Below, one piece after another: positions 27,717 through 41,400 of a stretch of 64,000 bases of DNA. Location: positions 682,001 through 746,000 of the forward strand of contig CAXXQD010000021.1 in NCBI GenBank assembly GCA_963677475.2, in the 5' to 3' direction. The position numbers were made by a program, and so were the translations under genes. This DNA is from JABMQB01 sp963677475. Its GTDB lineage: Bacteria; Bacteroidota; Bacteroidia; Bacteroidales; Prolixibacteraceae. The notes below the pieces were generated by a model. The model ran no database searches. It was not told the DNA's origin and saw only the letters and a list, made by a program, of their open reading frames with translations. The stretch's first letter is position 1, and every line of letters starts with the position of its first letter.

Positions 27717-30700
27717 CGATAACTGTTCGGGTGCCAGCTTGGTTTGGGAAATGAGTGGAGCTACCGTTCAGTCAGGATCGGGACAGCCTGGTTTGCAAAC
27801 ATTTAATGTCGGAACTACCAGTATTGAACTAATAGCAACGGATACTGCCCTTAACAGAGATACCTGCAATTTTGATGTGGTTGTTGAAGACAATGAAAAG
27901 CCTGTAATATCAAATTGCCCCGAGAATATTACCCGCACAAGCTCTTCCGGATCATGCACTGCAACGGTTTCATGGACCGAACCAACTGCAACCGATAACT
28001 GTACAACCTCAGGGAGCCTGGTCAGGTACAGATCACATTCGCCGGGTTCAACATTTAGTGTTGGATCAACACAAGATAAAATATGGCCTTTACGGGATGC
28101 AGCAGGAAATATTAGCGGATACTTGTTCATTTAATGTAATTGTTACCGATGATCAAAAGCCGGGTGATTTCGGGATGCCCAACAGATATTACTGTAAATG
28201 CAATAGAAGGTCAGTGTGGAGCAACGGTTAGCTGGACAGAACCCACTGTTTCTGATAATTGCACATCAGTTAACAATATACAATTGAACAGCACTGCTTC
28301 ACCGGGCGATTTCTTTCCTTCCGGAACAACAACAGTGACTTACGAAGCCATTGATGAATCTTCCAACCAAAGCTTGCCATGTTCATTCGATGTAATTGTT
28401 ATTGATAGTGTCGATCCGGTTGCCTTATGTAAACCCGATACAATTTATGTGAATAATTCTGGAATTGCTTCGGTTGTTTCAGCGAATATTAACAATAACT
28501 CCAGCGATAATTGTACTCCTGAAGAAGACCTCATATTTTCTGTAAGCAAATCCAGCTTTAGTTGTTCCGATTTGGGCGATAAAATTATAACACTAACGGT
28601 GAAAGATGGTTCGGGGAACGAAAGCACATGTGACGCCATTGTTACGGTTGCCGATAGTACAGCCCCTGTTCTTACCGCAACTTCTGGAACAGTAACCGGG
28701 ACGGTTAACACAACAAACGGACAATGCCATTACACTGTAAATGGTTCTGTGTTTGATCCAATTGTTAGCGACAATTGCTCTGGTACGGTAACATTAAATT
28801 ATTCGGTTTCCGGACAAACAACTATTTCCGGAACAGGTTCCCTCGCCAATGTGAATTTAAATGTTGGCGTAAACACCATTGTATGGACAGCTACTGATGC
28901 AAGTGGCAATACATCTTCAGAATCCATAACATTTACAAAAACAGTGCTTGACAATCAAGCCCCGGTAATTGCAGCAAAAGCAAACCAAACCAGAAACACC
29001 AATACCGATTGTGGTTATACAACAGTTGGAACCGAATTTGATATTTCCGCAAGCGATAATTGTGGCTCATTAACCCTGAGTTACGAAATAAACGATAGTG
29101 GGTACTCCGGTGGTTGCCTCAACTTTAGATGGTGTTATATTTAATGCAGGTATTAATAAAGTTGTATGGACAGCCAGCGATGGCACAAATACAAGTACCC
29201 GTTCATTCAGGATTACCGTAATTGATGACGATGCCCCAACCATTACGGGGACTTCAAATATTACTCAAAATGTAGATGAAGGATTATGTTCGGCAACAGT
29301 AACCTGGCCTGATCCGGTGGCAAATGATAATTGCGGTTTGGCATCGTTCAACAGGATTGAAGGACCCGCAAGCGGAAGTTCATTCCCGATAGGGATTACA
29401 ACCATTAAGTATAAAAGCTATAGACCTTGCAGGATTAACTGTAACTAAAACATTTAGCGGTTACTGTATTTGATGGTACTGCCCCTGAAATCACCTGTCC
29501 TTGCAGGGAGTACGGAGCTAAATCCCTTTGAGGCCGCGATGCCGAAACAGGGCTTTGTTATTACACAGTTTCAGGAACCGAATTTGATCCCACAGTAACC
29601 GATGGTTGCCCGGATAATTTGGTTATAACCAATGATTTTGATGGATCAACAACCTTGGCAGGGAAACATCTTCCAGCTGAGGAACATACAATTGTATGGA
29701 CAGCTGATGACGGTTCAAATACATCAACATGGTACTATTTATGTTTCGGTTACCGATACGGAAGATCCTACTTATACGCAACCAACCGGTGTTGATAGTT
29801 CGTTTGCATATAACAGGACAACCGATCCTGGGAAATGCTATTATACAGTTCCGGGTACAGGATTTGACCTGCAAAACCTGGATGATAATTGTTAGCACTG
29901 AAACTCCAACCTATATTATATTTAATGACGGGGATACTGCATTTACCGGTTCAAATTCATTGGCTGGCCTACAAATTCCTAAAGATGCAAATGAATATTC
30001 TGTTCATTGGAAATTATCTGATGTGAATGGACGGATAGTAATTCCAACTCCATTTACAATTTCTGTTGTTGACGATGAAGCACCGAGTTTTACCTGTTAC
30101 GGAAACGAAACAAGAAGCATCCCGGATACGGTTTGTAAGTACATTGTTGACGGAACCGAATTTGACCCAATAGGGTTATCGGACAATTGTGATGATATTG
30201 GTGATTTTAGATATTTCGTATTCTATTGATGGTGTTTCTGGTTCAGGTAGTACACTGGCAGGGACTGAATTCGTAGGTGGTACCTATTCCATTGTTTGGT
30301 GGGTAGAAGATTTAAGTGGAAACGTAGATAGCTGTGCCTTTAAAATCAATATTATTGATGCAACTTTCCCATCTATTTCTACAATTACCGACAAGTCATT
30401 TTTTGGCGCCATCAAGCGCTTTGCAGTTATACAGGTACAGGTTCGGATGGCCTTGATCCGACTGTTGATGATAATTGCGCTTCGGTAACCTTAAAAAATA
30501 ACCAGAACAATTCATCTACACTTGTTGGATTTTGAATTCCCGGTAGGGATTACTGTTGTTGTGTGGACAGCTACCGATGCATCTGGTAATGTAAGCACCA
30601 TGAAATACAATGTCACGGGTGGAGGATATAGAAGCTCCCGATTTTGAGGTGGATGCCACTTTTGCCCGAAATACTTCCACAACCGATTGTTATTATACTG

Positions 30701-32448
30701 CACGAAACGGTGAATTTGATCCTTTTAATATTAGCGATAATTGTACTTCTGAGCATTTTACAATTACAAACGATAAGAACAATTATAAATCACTGGATTA
30801 TGTCCAGTTTCCAATTGGAACCACTACCGTAGAATGGAGTGTTAAAGGACTATTATGGAAAACGAAGAAGTAAAAAACCATTCAAGTGACAGTGACCGAC
30901 AATGTTGCCCCGGTTATTTCATGTCCTTCCGAAAGCTACTTCCGTGTAGTTGATGAAGGGGAAAGCTTTTATACCTTGGGTGCGGGCGAATTTAAACCGC
31001 TTGTTGTTGATAATTGTACCGTTGATAATTATACCAACAGCCTTAACGGAACGGAGTGATTTACCTGCAACACTTTCGGTTGGAACTTATAGTGTTATTT
31101 GGACAGCAGAAGATGCCTCTGAGAATGTCAAAACATGTACGGTAGATATTGAGATTGTTTCTGATTTATACCCTTCTATTACCTGCTTGGGAGATCAATC
31201 AAAAGGGAATGATGCTGGCGAATGTGAATATACAGTAGATGGAACAGAATTAGATGTTTCTTCATCCTCAAGTGGTGCAAACACTTGTAAAATTATTATA
31301 ACAGTGGATCTACCCTTGATGGTTGAGAGTTTTTAGTGTTGGAACAACCCTTGTTACCTGGACAGCTTCAAAAGAAGTTGATGGAACAACATATACCAAC
31401 ACTTGTAGTTATTATGTATTTTGTTGGTGATACAACGGGGTCCAACGATTACACCACCGGCAGATATTACATTATATACATCGTCAAAGCACAAATTGTT
31501 ATGTGTACCAATCTCTTTCGACGCCATCGGTAAGCGATAATTGTGCAGTTTCTGAAATCACAAGCAACCAATCGTATTATTATCCGATAGGTGAAACAAA
31601 TGTGGTTTTGGCGGGCATGGGATATTCATGGCAACCTGTCTGAGTACACACAAAAAGTTACGCTAATTGATGGACGATGCCCCTTCCATTGGTTGCCCAA
31701 CTACCATATGTAGGCAGGTCCGACAATGGTGAAACATTTTATACCGTTAACGGAAATGAATTTGGACCATATACTAACTGGGATTGTTCAACTCCAGTAA
31801 CTTATGTAAATGACTATAACTTTACTGCCATCGCTGGCTGGGGAACAGATTCCCACTGGAACCTATACAATAGAGTGGACAGCAACAGATGCCGCTGGAA
31901 ATATAAACACATGCTCATCAAATGTTACAATTAATGATGATGATCCACCAGCTGTAACTTGCCCGAAGGCAATGTTTACTGTTGGAACTGATACGGATGA
32001 ATGTACTTACACGGGTTGGTAGTGAAGATGCCCAATATGATGTAGTTTCAACGAATCCTTCACTATCACTAACCTTAACACACAACATATCAAACAACCA
32101 CTCCTGGCTCACCTCCTTATGCTCCAAGCAACACAACCCTTGCGGGGGCGATTTTCCCAAAAGGATCGACACCAATTGTTTGGACAGCACAGGATGGAGC
32201 TTATACGAATACCTGTTGTACATATTCATTCTCTGTTTACGATAATCCAGGCACCAAACATAACTTGGCCATCACAATATTACAGTTGATGCTGATGAAG
32301 GTGGCTGTGAAGCTACAGGAGGTTGACATAGGAACACCAAGTCGGAATTGATAATTGCGATATCTCCGATGATATTAGCTATTCTCATTATCCATCGGGA
32401 ACCACGTTTAGTATAGGAACTACAACAATTCACTGGCGGGCACAAGAT
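27690..32448 (+). pseudogene. Frameshifted middle segment of the giant HYR protein gene
   Basis: HYR modules continue without interruption at protein level but jump between the three frames at least 15 times. Open pieces include 27739-28134, 28140-29144, 29098-29448, 29632-29895, 29729-30229, 30189-30488, 30610-30873, 30950-31336 and 31810-32022. Each join restores a conserved motif if one base is dropped. Clear cases are an extra G near 28163 (PVISGCP), 29100 (SGTPVVAS), 30532 extra T (GFEFPVGIT) and 30618 extra G (VTVEDIEAP). The amino-acid motifs (DNC, WTATDASGN) are otherwise intact. Either the gene is broken here or the sequence is poor in this patch. The insertion bias and lack of missense decay favour sequence error. 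The final frame is open from about 32345 into the next segment. Confidence 0.75.
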
Positions 32449-35400
32449 GTGCGTGGGAATTTAACAACCCATGAACAAACAATTACGGTTGTGGATAATA
32501 TTGACCCGGTAATTGCTTGTCCTTCCGGCACGTACTATCGTGAATACGACAATGAATATGTGGATTATTATACAATTTACGGAAGTGAATTTACACCATC
32601 TGTTTCCGACAATTGTTATCTCAGTTCATATTTGAACAGCAAAAACAACAGCAGATATCTCAACGGATATCAATTGGATCTCGGTGATCATGCAATAACC
32701 TGGACAGCTACCGATGCCAGTTCAAATACCGATCAATGTGTGGTTAATGTTACCGTGGTTGAAACATTCGAGCCAATTATCGAATGCCCCGATGATTTCT
32801 TGGAATACACATCGGAAGAAGACTGTTATTATACGGTATCAGGAACTGGTTTAGACGCCGTTTTTGCTTCTGAAACCACTATTCCGGGAAGAACATTGAC
32901 ACACGATTTTATATCTGCACCCGATTCAATTACGCTTAATGGAGCTGAAATACCGGAAGGAGAAACGACCATAACCTGGACAGCTAAACAAACTATTGGG
33001 GGAACAGAATACACAAGTACTTGTAGCCACTTGATTACGATTATTGATGATGTTGATCCTGTGATTGTACAACCCGTACATGATACATTTAATATAGATC
33101 CGGGTGAATGTTCAAGGGTAATGACTGTTAGTAACCCGAGTGTTGCCGATAATTGTTCAGCATTTGGAAATCTTACGATCGAAAATAATGCACCTGATAC
33201 CTTTTTGTTGGGGAACAACAATGTTGTTTGGGAAATTACCGATGAAAGTGGAAATATTAGCATTGCAACTCAAACAATTACTATTTTGGACAATGAGGGC
33301 CCGATCATTGAAAATTGCCCAACATCCGATTTAACAGCTATTGCTTCTGGTAGTAATTGTCAAATAGCAGTTTCGTGGCCGGCACTTATTGCTACCGATG
33401 AATGTAGCGGAATGAAAAGTTTTACATCTACACATTCGCCGGGAACTTTATTCGATCTAGGCACCACTGAAGTTACCTATACTGCAATAGATAACAACGA
33501 TAATGAGTCAACCTGCACTTTTAATGTGATTGTTACGGATGAAAATCCAACGGTGGTTTGTGTAGGAGACCAGACACGAAATACCAATGCCAATACATGT
33601 TCGTACAAAGTACTCGGAAATGAATTTGATCCGGTTTCTTTCAGCGATAATTGTGCTATTGATTCCATTGCGTGGAATTATGTTACCGATGCAAACGATA
33701 CAATCCGTGGTACGAATACCTTGTCAGGGAAGACCATCCCAAGAGGGAGCGATCCCGGTGAAACTGTAATAAATTGGATCGCGACCGATGCCAATGGAAA
33801 TACTGCAGAATGTTCTTTCACCCTAACCATAAATGATAACGAACCACCAATTATAGTTGTTCCGGGTAACCAGGTACGTTACGTTGATGAGCATAAAAAT
33901 AATTATACAGTTGTCGGCACTGAGTTTGACGATGTAACTGCTACCGATAATTGTGGGATTGTTATCAAGTTGGAAACTGCATCGGGTGATTCAACCCTGG
34001 CAGGTGAAACATTAGATATTGGAGAAAATATCTTACGCTGGTATGCTGAAGATGACCATGGAAATAGTAGCGAAGAATCGTTTATAGTTACTGTGATTGA
34101 TAACGAAGGTCCGGTGCTTTATACTGCTGAAGCAAATACCAGTGCAAACACCTCCGGCTCGTGCGAAGCTGTGGTGAACTACACTGCTCCAACTTTTATT
34201 GATTATGGTACTGATGGGGTTTCATCCCTTATTATTACGGTTAGCCCGGACACATGTATTCCCGGAGCGGTATTTCCGGCCGGTGTCACCGAAGTAACAT
34301 ACACCGCAGTCGATTCTTTCGGAAATTCAACAGATTATACTTTTGATGTAACTGTAAATGATATCGAGAAACCAACGATTGTTTGTCCTTCAGGATCTCC
34401 ATTTGTAAGGATAACCGATACCGATAAAGGATATTATACAACGCAGGGAACAGAATTTGACCCGGTGACATTTGGCGATAACTGTAATTTATCGTTAACG
34501 GTTATTAATGACTATAACGAAGAAACTTCCCTTGACGGGGAGACATTCCCGGTGGACACAACTTCCGTTATTTGGATTGTAACTGATAATGCCGGAAATG
34601 CAGATTCATGTACGATTCAGGTAATCGTGGAAGATGAACAACAACCTGTTATACAATATTGTGCTGACGATTCGGTTGCCCAAAATGCCGACCTTGGTTT
34701 CTGTTCCTATGAAATTCCGGGTTCGGAATACGATCCATTTGGCTTTTCTGATAACCACGGACTGCAAAAACTTACCTATCAAATTGGTTCGGAAGCTGAA
34801 GTTGGCACTGATATGAATACGACATTGGGAGGTGTAAAAATCCCGGTTGGAACAACGCTTGAACCAACATCTACAGTAACCTGGCGGGTATATGATTTAA
34901 GCGGAAACCCAAGTATTATTTGCCAAACCGTATTTACAATTATCGATGTCGAAGATCCTTTTGTTCAAACGGTTACAAATCAGATAAGGAGTGTAGATGC
35001 AGGACAGACATATTATACCATACTTGAAGGAGATGGATGGGACCCAACGGTAACTGAAAACTGTTCCATTGAAACACTAAGTTATTCCATCGATGGGGGC
35101 GGTGAAGTGGGAACTTCCGATACAACTTCGATTGTTGATACCACCCTTGAAGTGGGTTCGCATGAAATCGTATGGACGGCCACCGATATTTATGGAAATA
35201 CAGGAACAGGGAGCTTTTTGGTAACGGTGATCGATGATGAAATCCCGAACATTGTTTGTAATGACATTACCGTTTATCTGGAATCAGATGGTAATTATAC
35301 ACTTATTTCTGCCAATATTGATTCTATTGGTTCGGGAACAACTGATCCCGGTGGAATAGCCAGTATGGATGTTGAGCCAACTTCGTTTAATTGTACCGAT

Positions 35401-38400
35401 ATTGGATTAAACCCGATTGTATTAACGGTTGCCGATAACTTTGGAAATGTGGCAACATGTGAGGCTGGTTTGACTGTAGAAGATACCATTGCCCCAACGG
35501 CAATTTGTCGCGACCTTACCTTACAATTAGATGCACTGGGTGAAGTTACCTTGCTGGCATCACAAATTAATAACGGTTCTGCCGATGCTTGCGGGCTGCA
35601 AAGCGTTGTTGCCGATATTACCTCATTTACTTGTTCCGATGTGGGCGATAAAGTGGTAACATTAACCGTCACCGATGTGAATTCAAATGTGTCAACCTGT
35701 ACATCGAATGTTAGCATCGAGGATAATATTTCACCTTCTGCGGTTTGTAATCCTATTCAGGTTTATCTTGACGAAACTGGAAACTATACTTTAACAGCTG
35801 CAAATAACGATAGTATTGCCAAGGGATCAGCCGATAATTGTGATTTATCTTATTCTGTCCTTCCAAATACATTTAGTTGCAGTGATTTTGGGTCGAATGA
35901 AGTTACACTCCGGGTTACCGATAGCGATGGCAATATCGATGAATGTACAACAACTGTTACGGTCAACGATTCCATTGCGCCTTCAGCAGTTTGCCAGGAT
36001 ATTTCGATCCAGTTGGATGTGAATGGTTCCGCAACCATTACTGCTGATCAAATCAACAACGCTTCATCTGATATTTGTGGGATTGAAAGCCTTTCCTTAG
36101 ATAAAACATCTTTCGATTGTACCAATCTTGGAGCTGATTCGTTGACTAATTTAGTTACACTTTCTGTTACCGATACTGCCGGGAATGAAGCAACTTGTTA
36201 TGCCCTGGTAACGGTTTCCGATACCATCAATCCGACAATATCATGTCCGGTATCAGGATTACAATCGGTAAACACCGATACTGATGAATGTACGTATACC
36301 CCCGTTGATGATTCGTGGGATGCAAGTGCGAGCGATGGTTGTATTTCCCTTGAAACCATCTTTACTTTGAGTGGGGCAACTGAAATTGCATCCAATTCTT
36401 CAAATACCACACTAAGCGGGATAAGCTTCAATAAAGGGACAACAGTTGTGCTCTGGACTTCAACCGATAGTTCCGGAAATTCAAACACCTGTTCTTATTC
36501 TGTGGAAGTTAGCGATGCCCAGGATCCAAATGCCTTATGTCAGGATATAACTGTTCAGTTAAATGCCTCGGGAAATGCTTCTATAACCACCGCTGATGTA
36601 GACAATGGCTCAAACGATGCGTGCGATACCCCGGTACTTTCAATAAATATTTCAGATTTTACCTGTGATGATCTTGGTTCAAATACTGTCACACTTACGG
36701 CAACCGATGCAAGCGGAAACGATGCCACCTGTGAATCGGAAGTGACCATTGCCGACACAATAGATCCAAGTGCAGTGTGTAAAAATATAACGGTATATCT
36801 CGATGATTCAGGGGCAATATCAGTTTCAGGAACCGATATTGATAATAATTCCAGCGATAATTGCGGCATTTCAATTTTTGAAGTTTCTAAAGACAATGTG
36901 CTGTTTACCAGTTCGGTTTCTTACGGATGTGCCGATGTTGATCCATCGGGAAAAACATTGTACTTAAAAACGAGTGATAGTTCCGCAAATACCGATCAAT
37001 GTGTCTCAACGGTTACTGTTGAAGATACAATTTCCCCGGTGGCAAATTGCCAGGATATAACAATCCAGTTGGACAATTCAGGAAATGCATCAATTGTTGC
37101 CGCTGATATCAACAATAGTTCGTCGGATGCTTGTGGAATTCAAAGTACTGTTGCAAGTAAAACGGCATTTACTTGCTCCGATTTAGGAAACCAAACCGTA
37201 ACCCTGACCATCACCGATAATAATAGTAACGTATCAAGTTGCGATGCCATTGTAACGGTTTCAGATACAATTAGTCCGGTCTATACTTCTTGTCCGGGCA
37301 ATCAAAATGTGGTGACCGATAATGGACTTTGCACTTATGAAAACAATGATTTGGGCTGGAATGCCATTGCAACAGACAACTGTAGCTCAATTGATTCATT
37401 GTACTATACCGTTTCTTCACCATCAACACTAACCGGACTTAATACAACTATTTCAGGGCAAATATTTGCCAAAGGAACAAGTACCGTAACTTGGACAGCG
37501 AAAGATGTTTCGGGGAATACAACGCAATGTGTTTATACCGTTACCGTGAGTGACAATGAAAATCCACAAGCCAATTGCCAGGCGTTTACTGCGCAATTGG
37601 AACGCGACGGAACCATCGAAGTTTTTCCCTCGGATATTGATAATTCTTCATCCGATAATTGTGGAATCACTGACTATTCAATTTCGAAAGACAACATTAA
37701 TTTCCAGGCTTCATTAAGTTATAATTGCCTGGACATAGGATCTGCCAACATCTATTTGCAGGTGATTGATGACGCAGGATTGAGGGATACTTGTGTTACA
37801 ACATTAACCGTTGCCGATACCTTAATCCCAACACTGGATGATTTAAGCGATAGGATTGTGCTTACCGATAATGGTAAATGTTATTATACCCATTCAGGAA
37901 CTGGTTGGGACCCAACCGATAATTGCGATTCAGAACCAACAATCACTTATTCTTTAGGCGGCGCAACATCGGATGTAACCCTGCCAAATACAACACTTGA
38001 CGGGCAGATTTTTGAAAAAGGTACCACAACTGTTACCTGGACTGTTGAAGACAATGCTTCAAATACCGGAACAGTGGTTTATAATGTTGTTGTCAATGAC
38101 AATGAAAATCCAGTAATCAGTTGTCCGACAGATATCGAACAAGTGGTTGCTTCAGCTGGTGCTACATCTGCAACCGTTTCCAGCATAAGTGCCCCAACAT
38201 ACAGCGATAACTGTAGTGTCGATACTTTAACATATTCATACAGTGGTGCAACAACGGCAGCAGCACAAAATTCAGGTATTAATGAACTTTCAAGCGATAT
38301 ATTTAATGTTGGAACAACAACCGTAACCTATATTGCAATTGATGCCGCCGGAAATTCGGATACCTGTACGTTCGATATCACCATAAATGCACAGGACGGG

Positions 38401-41400
38401 GCAATTATTTTAGATACAAATGCTGTAACCACAACAGAAGACCTCGATTACGAAGAATTTAAAGTTCGTTTGGGTTCTGAACCAACCGGAACTGTAGTTA
38501 TTGATGTTACAAGTTCCGATACCGGGGAAGGAACGGTTGATAAAGCGACTTTAACATTTGATGCCTCCAATTGGGATATTGAACAAACCGTGCGTGTAAC
38601 CGGAGTGAACGATGATGTGGACGATGACGATATTAATTATACAATCACCTTATCCATAAACCAGGACGGAACTGATGACGCATCCGGATTTGAACAAGCC
38701 GGAAATGCAACCGTAAATGCAATTAACCTGGATAACGATGTGGCAGGAGTGATAATTACCGATCCGGGAACAACAACTGAAGATTTGGGAACGGCCACAT
38801 TCGATGTTTCCCTAAAAACCGAACCAATTGATACGGTGATGTTTACCTTTGAAGTTGATTCAGGAGACTTAACCGAGGGAGAAATTATTGGTACGGATAC
38901 CCTGGTATTTTTACCAACCACATGGAATATACCGCAAACCATAACTGTTAAAGGAAAAGACGACGATATTGATGATGGGGATATTCCATATACCATTAAC
39001 GTAAGCAATGCATCTTCGACCCTTGATACTGATTACGATGGTAATTTTGGGACAACAGTTTCAATTACAAATATTGACAATGACGATGCTGGGTTTATTG
39101 TAAGCCCGCAGTCATTAACAACATCCGAAACGGGAACTACAGCTGAATTCAGCATAGTTTTGACAAGCAAACCTGCAACCGATACATCCACATTTGTAGT
39201 TGTGGTTGATATTGCAAGCAATAACACCGATGAAGGAACAGTTGATATTTCGCAAATTACGTTTACGCATTTAAATTGGGACACCGCACAAACTATTACA
39301 GTTACAGGAATAGATGACGCGGTTGTTGATGGAGATATAGATTTTACAATTGTAAATACGGTTAACACTGCTGGAACAACAGACGAGATTTACGATCTGC
39401 TTAATCCCGATGATGTTAGTGTAACCAATGTGGATGATGATGAGGCTTCCATTGCCATCGACGATGTCACACAGGTAGAAACAAATTCAGGAACAACCAA
39501 TTTCGTTTTTACAGTTACCCAATCCAATATTCAGGTAATCGGTGGATATTCTGTTGGATTTTACCTTGCTGATGGAACCGCTAAACGTGGAAGTGATTTG
39601 GTCAATAATGGCGGATTGATCAGTTTTGATGGAGATGCCAACGAAACGCAAGATATTACCATCCAGATAAAAGGGGATGACGTAGTTGAGCAAAACGAAG
39701 AGTTTTATGTGATGCTAACGTCACCAATCACAACCGGGGTGAATCAAACAATTAATGTGACCGATAATAAAGGAACCGGAACAATTAATAACGATGACGC
39801 GGCAACATTCTCAATTGCAGATACTGTTATAACTGAAGGTAATAGCGGAACAAAGGAATTGGTTTTTACTGTTACATTAGCTCGAGGTGTTGAAACGGAT
39901 TCTCTGGTAACCATTGATTATGTTACTGCTGATGGAACTGCATTCGAACCTGGTGATTATATTTCAGAATCGGGAACTATTAGTTTTGATGGGGATGATG
40001 GAGAAACTCAAACATTCTCTATAACCATAATCGGGGACGAGAAAATTGAATTGGATGAAACGTTCACGGCAACCATTAGCAATATAAAATGTTCCAGCCT
40101 TCCCGTCGATATTCTAAATCAGTTAAGCTTTACAGATTATGAGGCAACAGGAACAATTACCAACGACGATGCTGCAATAATTTCTATCAGTGATTTTGAA
40201 GTACAGGAAGATACCGCATCTGTAATGTATACCATTACTTTGGATAAACCTGTTCAGGGAGAATTCACCATCGATTTTGCAACCTCAGATAATTCGGCCC
40301 TTGATGGGAGTGATTATATTTTTGCCGACTCGACATTTACATTTGGCGGGGCAAATGCCTTGGTGCAAACAATTAGTATCCCGATAATTGACAATTCCAT
40401 TGCCGAACCAACAGAGACATTAATCGGAACAATCGATAGCCTTATAGATTTAAATAACCAAAGCATTACCTTCGAGGGTGGAGGCGCGTCAACAATCGGT
40501 ACCGGAACAATTTTAGATGATGATTCCGCAACCCTGGCGATTGATGATGTCGAAGTCACAGAAGGGGTGGATGCCACGGCAAGGTTTACCGTTAGCCTGA
40601 CTGGAAATATACAGGATGAAGTATCGTTCAATTATGCAGCAGCAGATATTTCTGCCAATTCAACAAGCGATTATACCTTGGCAAACAATTCCATCACCTT
40701 CGAGTCAGGATCAACAACGGGAACTAAAAAGTACATCGATGTTTCCATTGTTGATAATAACATTGCGGAGGCAGTTGAAACCTATTATATAAACCTATCT
40801 GCATTGGATAACAGTAGTCAGTCTGGTGTAAGTATTATAGATAATCAGGGTTTGGGAACAATCAACGATAACGATACGGTACATCTTACTTTAAATGCAT
40901 TTACCATTGCAGAAACCAATTCTGCACAAACGCAAAGTTTCTATGTTTCCAGGGATATTGCTTCACAGTCTCAAATTACCCTGGTTTTTACATCCGAAGC
41001 AGAAGCTGTACCTTCAGCAATTTCCACAAGTGACTTTACTGCACAATCGGGAGTAGACGTGGTTCTTCCTGAAGGGTCCACGGACAGTGTAGACGTTACG
41101 GCAACAACAATTGCTGGCGATATTATAGCCGAACCAACCGAAACATTTAAAGGAAGTATCACTTTTAATAATAAAAACGGGCAACAGGTTGTATTTACTT
41201 CCGGAGGTAGCCAGGCAATAGCAACCATCACCGACAACGATGTGATGGAGATTACCCTTGAAGACAGTACAATTACGGAAACAGATGGATCGCAAACGAT
41301 TAATTATCTGGTAACATCCAATATTGCTGCTCAGGAAGATGTAATTTTGAGTTTCTCAACTTCAAATTCAAGTGCCCTTGCCGGGAATGATTATTCTGCT

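Noticed and set aside
27690..32345. Programmed ribosomal frameshifting along the giant gene
   Set aside because: Too many shifts, no common slippery site or downstream structure, and the shifts fall at arbitrary places.
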